A stretch of DNA of 51,190 nt from Amoebophrya sp. A120 (lineage: Eukaryota > Sar > Dinophyceae > Syndiniales > Amoebophryaceae): NCBI GenBank assembly GCA_905178155.1, contig CAJINV010000001.1:14578935-14630124 (forward strand), written 5' to 3'. The notes under the pieces are model-generated. The model saw only the letters and a list, made by a program, of their open reading frames with translations. It ran no database searches and was not told the DNA's origin. Each line of letters begins with the position of its first letter. Within the stretch, counting starts at the first letter, position 1. Of the stretch, positions 43,818 through 51,190 are shown in pieces. A program made the translations under genes and the position numbers.

Positions 43818-45672
43818 CTAGCCCGCTAGTCTCGAACTTCCTCCTGTTGCTTCCGCCGGCGAGCAGGCCCCATTTTTTGTCCTGCTGGTAGAAGAACAAG
43901 TGCTAGCGGCACGACTAGCTGCTGGTGTCTGCAGCTCTTCTTGAACGCCGGCGCTTGAAGAAGATGAAGAGCGATCTTGGACAAGCAATTCTCCTCCGCC
44001 GCGCCCCGGAGAAAAGATATCTCGTGTACTTCCGGCGCTGTTTTGCTTTCTCTTCAGCAGTTCTGCAGTAGCGGCCCACCCGAGGACTGGAGTGAAACTC
44101 ACTGCTTGCACAAGATTTCCTTTGATGTGCTCCTCTCCGATCACGCCTATGTCTCTGTAAAGCGCAGCCGATACTTGTCCCGATCGGGTCCCCTGGTAGA
44201 AAGCGACAGCTTGTCCTCCCTTGCTGGCCAATCGGTGTGTCGCCGGAACACGCGCAATCAAGCCTCTGGCTTGTTCCCCGCCGATACCTTTCACCCACGA
44301 CAGTCTGTACCACTTCCCGTCCTTGTACAGCTGCGTCAAGGTTCCGGGGCCCTGGTCAGTAAAAGGACCAGTCTGCGTGTCCCACTGATCCCGGTAACGT
44401 TCTGGTAATGTCACCACCAGCTGAGCGTTGATGTCACCCGTGCTCTGTAGATGTTGTTTTTGGCTCGCTTTGCTGGTCGCGAAAAACATGCGGGCCAAAT
44501 CAAGCCACAGATCATCCGCAAGGGAGCAAGGTCCTCGCTGCGCTCGCGCTACCTCTGTCTCGCTTACGCTTCGACCGTTTTCCGCTACTTGTGTGGTGTT
44601 GAGCACGTTGTTGTTCTTCTGTTCATTCTTTGTTTTTGCACGACGTTTCATGACTCTTTCCCCGGAGCAGCGTGGAATTGCTGCATCTGCACTTTCCGTA
44701 CTGATGCTCATTTTATGTTTCTGCTGGTCGTCTTCGTCACGGTGCTGATGATGAGTCATCTCCTCGCCTGCCGCCTCGACTAGTGATTGTGCGCGCTTTT
44801 CTGACAAGCTTCCAACTGGCAAGGGCCTCGTGAAGAACGCCGCGCCAAGGTCCACGGGAGGAACAGCAGCAAGTTGCTCTTCCTCTGACGACTCGCTCTC
44901 GGATCCAAGATTATGTGTAGTTGTTTTTGGGTTTCTTGGCATCGCTGGAGACTGAATGTACCGCAGCCGTCGATGCTCCTCGATCGGATTTACCTCCCGG
45001 TTGACCTTCACTTTGCCTGGCCGTCCTCCAATGCAGCCGCCACTCGCGCAGCTATTCGCACAAATCGCAGACGTGTGCGCTTTTCTCGCTCCAGCTTCGT
45101 CGTCCTTGTTCTTGGGGTGCTCGTGCCCTGCTTTTTCTTCTGGGCGTTCATCTTGCCACTGTAGTGGATGCGCGGGATGGTTTCCTAGCAATAGCATGAT
45201 CCCGCCGTTGCTTGTTCGCTCCTCCTGTCGGCCGTCGACAGACTCCGCCGGGTCTTGTCGATGTTCTTGTTGAGAACGAGGGGCCTCGGCCCCATTGCCA
45301 TTTGACGCAGAACTCGAATCAAGCAAGGGACTTGCAGATGTCGGATCCTCATTCTGATCTTCGCTCGCAACTCCATGAGGTTCGCACTTCAGCTTCAGGT
45401 TTATTTGCTTCTGGGATTTATTCCATCCAAGGAAGACAAGGATACTGATGACTAAACATCCTGCCAGGAAGCCGAAAAACCGCGCGAATACAGAAGGCCG
45501 AGAGAAGGAAAACCTGAGAGAAACAGATGTAAAATGAAAAAAAAAAAATATTTATATGATTTTCATTTTTGCCATTGCCTTCGTGATACTGACATCCTCC
45601 ATAAATCATACTACTAGTAGCGATACCGGATCCCGTACTAATTTTCGAGAAATAAGCACCTCCCCCTGTCAT
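43818..45672 (-). CDS. Single-pass membrane protein with long low-complexity domain, two exons
   Basis: ATG at 45672. Exon 1 is 45672-45590, intron 45589-45514, exon 2 is 45513-43818; 1779 nt, 592 aa. The 76-bp intron is ordinary: GTATCA donor, T-rich tract and TTTCTCTCAG acceptor. The junction completes a Gln codon. One membrane helix (FFGFLAGCLVISILVFLGW, ~36-54) follows a short N-terminus. The rest is Ser/Glu/Gln-rich, with one better-ordered patch (LPERYRDQWDTQTG, GKWYRLSWVKGIGGEQ). No family recognised. Such a design suits a surface or organelle membrane protein, by inference only. Confidence 0.65.
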
Positions 45673-46473
45673 GTTTAGACTTCTACCTGCTCATGCGCGC
45701 GCACAAGTACGAAGTACCCCCCTCCCTGCAATTTCTAAACTTCTCCGACAACGAATACTCTGCGTAATCTTCACCTCCAAATGACCGACTGACATGTGCA
45801 CGGTTCTACTTGTGCTGCGTCTAGCGGCGGCGTGAAAGACTCGGAATGGATATGGAAGCAATTATACATAGTGGGCGGATCACAAACCTCATGGTCATGG
45901 CTAACAAACTGCCCACCGGCACCGGGGTTGCTTATCATCTACGGATAAACCGGCCGGTTGGAGGTCCGTATCTCCGGCGCGCCAAACCCAGATCTTTTCC
46001 TACGAGTCCGTCGTCGGCACTGTCGCCCGCCCTGGTCCAGCAAATATGGGGCTCCCCCGCCCGCAACGCGCAACGGCAAAGCCCTTTTTCGGATATCCTT
46101 TTGTCACCGGCACCGGCGCGGCGTATCCCTTTGTCGGGAATCGCGGGCAGGCGCGCTGCGCTGTCGCGCGCCGCACTCACTGGTCAGCGCACCCACTCCA
46201 GCTTGCGAGTGAGGGCGCTGCAACGGAGCGTGACTTTTCGGTCAGGATGTCAGAACCAACGAACCGGACAGCTTCTATCTTCGACGCTTACTTAAGGATG
46301 AGGGTTGATGTGAGCTTGCTCTAAAACATTGATTTTCCTTGGGATTCACCGAAATAAATCAGCTGTCGTATTTCGTACATGCATTCATTGTCATTGAGTG
46401 AACAGGCAATATATTTCGTCTTATTTCATTCATATCTCAATCTCAGCAAATGCTGCGCCTGAGGGTGACAACA
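45673..46473. other. Intergenic with a GC-rich island
   Basis: The stretch 45920-46210 is GC-rich with repeated ACCGGCACCGG and GGATATCC/GTATCCC words inside AT-rich surroundings. A plus-strand 149-codon frame (45846-46295) is biased by this composition and has no motif. Confidence 0.5.
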
Positions 46474-49194
46474 TTAACACTTATTTATCTTGTACCAGCC
46501 GGTCTGGAACTCCTGTATATTGTCGTTGTCGTCTCTGAGGAAGTCACGATTCGCTGTGTGCTTGCTGTCCCGCGGTGGTGCTCGAGCAGCTGCGGGCTGC
46601 GCTTCGTAAAGACCACTCCTGTGATCTAGCTTAACTGCCTCTCCATCTCGGCCGAGCACGTCTGACATGTTTTCATGCTTTAATCCACTAGCAACAGCAT
46701 CTGCCTCTGCGTCGCTGGAGTGCCGCTGTCCAACTCCAAGTTGTTGCATTTGTTGTTCACGAAAGAAGATAACGGAATCATCAGACCCCTGCTGGTGCTG
46801 CAGCATCTTCCGGCTCGGCTTGGTTCTTTTGGCTTGTCCATCTTCCTCTTCGACCATCCCTGCGTAGCCTGGGGTTCTGTGCTGCTTTGTGATTTCCGGT
46901 ACGCGTACGACCGGTTTCCGCATCTCTGCTGTGGTGCGTGAGTCGTCAAGAACGACAGCGCCCATACTCGGATCATGATCTACTTCATGACGACTGGCTC
47001 CGTCTTTGAAGACGTGTTTCGCAGCCTTGTCCTTGCGGCGTGCGTCGTGAAGATCATCATCACGATCATCAGCACCATTTTTGCTTTCGTTATTTTTCGA
47101 CAAGGGGGAGGACGACTTCTCGCTCGCGCGTTCTTCTGCCGCTATAGCCAATGGCACTGCGATTTCTTCCTTCTCGTGAGCAGGTCCTCGTCTTCCTGTT
47201 GCTGCCGATTCAAGTAGCCCTGGCCGTTGCATGTCAGCATCGTGTAGTAGAGCAACCCGTGCTTGCTGTCCTCCAAGACTCTCGCGTTGCAGCGGCTCTT
47301 GCTTCGTGAACGCGCTGTCGATTGTGACAGGAGGTGAGGGCAGTATTTCGTTGATGTTGCTCGAGCTCGACGTGGTCTCAGCGCTGGCCTGATCGGAACC
47401 GGCGTTGTTGCGACTGCTTTTGTCCCCCGTGGTCCATGTGCTGTCATGCCTGTGCTTCGAAGCCCGAGGAAATCGAAATATCCGGCGCGTACTCCGCGGC
47501 AAGCGAAAGTGTTGGACAGCAGACCGAACGTTGAATCCATGGACGACCTCCATGCGAAAACAAATTGGTGCACTTCTTGAAGACACGCACTGGGCCCGAC
47601 GAAAAAGGCGTGAAAAAAAAGACACAGGAGCAGCATTCGCAAGAATGACAGTGCCAGTAGTTTTTTCCACCGATGGAGTACGAGTAGGAGTAGTTGAACT
47701 TGAATTATTCCCAGTTGCAGCTACTGGAACCGCTGGGGAATCCTGTTGCAGTTGCTGCCAAGAAATGCCGGCCGCGCCTGCCACTCCCAGCACTGGTTCT
47801 TGAACTTGTACCAGCATCCCAGCCTGTCGCTCACGATCATCTTCATGGGGTTCCCTGCCGCTCTTAGTACAAGATTTTGTCGTGGCTCCATCCGTAACCG
47901 TAACATTTCTTCTGTCATCTACGAAATGCGATTTCGAGGTCGTTTGGTGCTCATTCAGTAAACCAGTGCTGTGCGTGATCAGATAAATATTTGTTGGTCC
48001 ACAACAAGCTGCGCTGGCAGACGCAGATGCTGGCGTAAGCCGTCTGGTTGTTCTGACCATGTGGATCATGGTTAGCGAGAAAGTGTCCCACGACAGAACC
48101 AGTTCGCTAGTGACCACGCGCTCCTCCAGCTCTAGTCCTAAATCTGCATCACCTTCGTCTCGTCCTACCTCTTCATTTTTCCGCATGGCATACCGGCGAC
48201 GAACTTGTTCTTGTTGAACAGATTGAAGACGTAACAAGCGGTCCCACGTGTTCAAGAACAAGGTGACTGTGCCATCCGAGGAGCGCAGAAGCTCGGTGAC
48301 GGCAACTGGAACTTCCGCAAGAACACCAATATTCGTGCTGTTCCGGGACCAGGAGGGCAGCGTTGTGTCATTTGGAGGCACCACTGCGGAAATTCGAGCG
48401 CGGTTGAGGATGAGCAGGACTCCGGTGTCATGTTGACCTGGCATGATTGGACGAGTTGAGCAAATTCATTCTGTTTGTTTCTCCTTGGTTCGGAGAGTCC
48501 TCTGAAAAATCAAAAATACAAATTAAAATTAGTAGGCTCTTCCGAAAAATAAAAACCAAATATGTAAATGCAAACGAAAGAAAGTCGAATCTGTACCAAA
48601 GTAGCAAAACGTAAATACAGTACTGATACTTTCTGGTAAATCTGCTGGCAGTGCCAGAACTTTTCGGTCGTACATCTGGAGTTGCGCGCGCGGATTCAGA
48701 AGCCCGGCATCAAAAACAGCAGCAGATTGCCAGGCGGTGTCTTCTGCTGAAGTGGTCAGTGCCGTCGATGAACTTATCACCATCATCACAGCCGAAGGCA
48801 AAGAACTCTGGTGGTACGCATAGTGCACGCCAGCGTGGTGGATCCACATACGGCTCGTGTCGGATTTCCTGTTCGTGACAGCGAAGGTTTCCGCAGTACC
48901 CGAAGATGGTAGGCCGGGTCCTTGTTCAGCCTCCTCTTCGTGTGGGTCTCGCTCCACTCGTGATTGATCACTACGGAGGGAAACTGAAAGCAGAAACTCA
49001 AGGTCTCCAGCCCGATGAGTTTTGAACTCACTGCTCCATTCAAACCGCATCGAGTCGTTAATATCCCGAATGACTTCGCGCCCCTTTTGGGCTACACGTA
49101 ACAACGACTCCGGAATCGACATTCCAAAATGCTTGATGCAATCGTCGTTGGCCTGCCACGTAAGGGCAACGCCAATAAGGGCCCACACGGGCAT
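46474..49194 (-). CDS. Long low-complexity protein, two exons
   Basis: ATG at 49194 with a hydrophobic start (MPVWALIGVALTW). Exon 1 is 49194-48630 and exon 2 is 48437-46474. With a 192-bp GT-AG intron (GTATCA donor, CATGCCAG acceptor) they sum to 2529 nt, 842 aa, and the junction reads LPESQHDTG. An alternative is a separate gene starting at the ATG at 48444. The first ~300 residues look folded (TGVLLILNRARISAVVP, VTLFLNTWDRLLRLQ); the C-terminal half is charged and low in complexity. No family recognised; its composition is like that of the protein at 43818-45672. Confidence 0.5.
48438..48629 (-). other. Candidate 192-bp GT-AG intron
   Basis: GTATCA donor at 48629 on the minus strand, the same hexamer as at 45589. 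The acceptor CCAG at 48438 keeps the frame; an earlier TTTTTCAG (near 48515) has a better tract but leads to a stop. Confidence 0.5.
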
Positions 49195-50740
49195 TGCCGA
49201 CGAACTCGAATTTACAAGGAGTAGCTCTCACGAGAAGATCCAGAAGATCAGCAACAAAAATATTTATATCGATAATCTCCAAAGTAGTGCCGCTCTTAGT
49301 TCAACACCTTCTAAACGGAAGAATCTGTGAGAAAGCTAGAAAAGGACCACAAGCTCCTCATACATCTCACAAATGCAAGATGACGGATTCTCGACTACTA
49401 CTGGAACTGAGCTCTCTGAAGGTGAAGTTATGCTACGTATAAAAAAAAAGTTATTTCGTACGATGAGCTCATCGACTGCCTCAATTCAGCTGCTGGGTAT
49501 CCACAAAGAAAGACCCACTCTGCGAGGATTTATGATAAAAATATAGACGATGAGCCGCCTTCATATCTGTCTTTTTGTAGAGAGCGCGAGCAGGATGTTT
49601 GTCGACACAACATCACCACAGACGAATATACTCCATCTTCGACTTTCATACGAATACTGAGGGCATCACGACCCACGATCACGAATGATTGTTTATCTTA
49701 ATACTTCACGACGAACCCGGAGTCTATATATCTGCACCTGCAGAAGATCAAGATATACTTCCTCCCACGATTCGAACGACTCGGACGGAAGAAGCAAACG
49801 AGGACTGCGCTAGCTCTTAAAAGGCGGCATCGATATCGGCGCGGCTGGTGGCTAGAAATTGATTTTTTTTGTTCATTGTCATTTTTTAACAACTGCGCAC
49901 GCATGTTCCCGAGCTGCTATATCAAGCATTGAAGCTTCGCGGTCAGCGGAAACGTATTACGCGGACGCTGGCATCGCTTCAGGCCGGGAAGAAGACGAAA
50001 CAAACGAAAAGACCAGGGCCAGGGGGCTTGCTATCCTTGCTTTTTCATAACAACATCAAAAAGTAGAGAAATTTGCTCGGATCGGTTACAGGGTTTTTTG
50101 CAATAGCGGCCTGTTGCAATTTGGTCTTTCTAACAAGAACACGACCAGCGGGAACAGGCACTTGAAAGAATCTTTATGACGTGGATCTGTCATGCTCTCA
50201 CCTGCGACACTTCCCCAGTGGCAGCGCACAACCTCAGCCGTAACAAGACAGATCTACGTGCGTGATTTTTATTTTCATTTTCTTCTCTCGCGCTACAACT
50301 TCTTCCAGGTCCTGCTTGTCTTTGAAACTAGAACTACGCTGGTGCAGGTGCGGGATAATCAAATAGAAATTTACTCTTCATCTTCCACTGGTAGGCTCAG
50401 GTTGCAGCTGCTATTTCTCTTTGCAATTGCAGTTGCTCAACTAACTTCTACAGGTAGGCAACCTACCAGAAAGCGAAAGGGCATCCCTACATGAGGGCGG
50501 CTGCAGGGAAAATTAAAGGAAACAGAAAGGGCATGGCTATATGAGTCCCCCCCCTAAGCGCGATGATCTATGTCGTGGCGGGCCAGAGGGCAAAAAAAGT
50601 TGAAAACCTGAAAGCCAACCAACTCAATACGGACAACCCCCAGTTTGAGTGCTACCTGTGTCCCCGAAGAGGTGCAGGCTATTTATTGCCACAGCCTATA
50701 TTGATAGTCATATCTACAATTTCATCGCAAGACTCACGAG
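49195..50740. other. No gene seen
   Basis: About 1.5 kb, AT-rich. Short frames on both strands have no motif. Confidence 0.5.
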
Positions 50741-50855
50741 TAATTCAATTTTCTGAATAATTCAAATTGAATAATTCAACTTCGTGAATAATTCAAATTG
50801 AATAATTCAATTTCATGAATAATTCAAATTGAGTAATTCAATTTCATAAATTTTC
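50741..50855. repeat. 31-bp AT-rich tandem repeat, about three units
   Basis: Units of the form ATTCAAATTGAATAATTCAA plus eleven more bases, with small changes. The unit itself contains the palindrome TTCAAATTGAA. Confidence 0.85.
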
Positions 50856-50869
50856 GTATTTTCATATCA

Positions 50870-51000
50870 AGTCTCAATCTTAATCTCAATCTCAAATCGC
50901 AATCTCAATCTTAAATCGCAATCTCAATCTTAAGTCGCAGTCTCAATCTTGAGTCGCAGTCTCAATCTTAAATCGCAGTCTCAGTCTCAATCTTAAATCT
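50870..51000. repeat. 19-bp minisatellite
   Basis: AATCTCAATCTTAAATCGC units repeat every 19 bp (for example 50901 and 50920), with C/T and A/G variants. Confidence 0.85.
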
Positions 51001-51029
51001 GAATGCGCAATAGGATCATAGTCAAAATC

Positions 51030-51190
51030 ATTCATACAGATTGGGGCGCAATAGGATCATATCGAAAGGGCGGGGGGGGCGCGGGGGGGGGCGAGGGCCC
51101 CCCGCATGTAAGTCTTCATCTTAAAAATGAAAGCTATTCGCACAGATTGGGGCGCAATGTCATCAGATCGCAAGGGCGGGGGGGGCGCGG
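51030..51190. repeat. G-rich tandem repeat cut by the window end
   Basis: CAGATTGGGGCGCAAT occurs at about 51037 and 51143, each followed by a GGGCGGGGGGGG run. The second unit is truncated at the window edge. Confidence 0.8.

Noticed and set aside
45846-46295. 149-codon plus-strand frame
   Set aside because: Explained by a GC-rich island; three overlapping frames are equally open.
1-51190. Bacterial or viral origin of the window
   Set aside because: Split genes, satellite with higher-order repeats, telomere-type tract, ordinary GT-AG introns and a DIRS-like retroelement point to a eukaryotic nuclear genome.
1-51190. tRNA and rRNA genes
   Set aside because: I noticed no convincing cloverleaf or rRNA core sequence by eye; a tRNA or rRNA model search would be decisive.

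Overview
The window looks like nuclear DNA of a eukaryotic microbe, most likely an alveolate of the dinoflagellate lineage. The signs are a minus-strand gene cluster spanning about 26 kb, a short CCCTAAA telomere-type tract, a retroelement with a DIRS-like reverse transcriptase and a tyrosine recombinase, and many genes split by intron-like elements with inverted-repeat ends and flanking direct repeats. I recall similar 'introner' introns being described for the parasitic dinoflagellate Amoebophrya. The lineage is an inference; no sequence search was possible.

Layout. 1-4 kb: a duplicated flank, a tandem satellite of ~100 bp units and a 1227-bp inverted-repeat (TIR) element that carries a second element nested in it; a single N at 4024 marks an assembly join. 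4.2-30.4 kb: minus-strand genes. In transcription order these are a 131-aa protein (29.4-30.4 kb), a partial ORF (28.1-28.7), a 983-aa Cys-cluster/coiled-coil protein (22.1-27.6), a tyrosine recombinase (17.7-21.5), a reverse transcriptase-RNase H (15.2-17.3), three unrecognised proteins (10.8-14.9, 7.7-9.8, 6.5-7.4) and a macrodomain protein (4.2-5.5). 30.6-37.6 kb: a second copy of the satellite locus, with an 803-bp higher-order repeat, the 1227-bp element again, and a 2256-bp element containing a 988-bp element. 38.2-39 kb: telomere-like tract and a ~160-bp tandem repeat. 39.8-49.2 kb: a second set of minus-strand genes (a multi-pass membrane protein in several exons and two long low-complexity proteins) whose introns look like ordinary GT-AG introns. 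49.2-51.2 kb: no gene, ending in simple repeats.

Main observation. In the first cluster, six genes are interrupted by elements that have terminal inverted repeats and lie between 4-7-bp direct repeats. Removing one element plus one repeat copy gives a continuous reading frame each time, and summed exon lengths are multiples of three (for example 2952 nt over five exons in the 983-aa gene). Two size classes occur: short (97-154 bp) and long (615, 764, 1071 and 1227 bp). The 1227-bp element is also found outside genes, in the satellite. This fits mobile elements acting as introns with non-canonical boundaries that follow the target-site duplication. Splicing itself cannot be shown from DNA alone.
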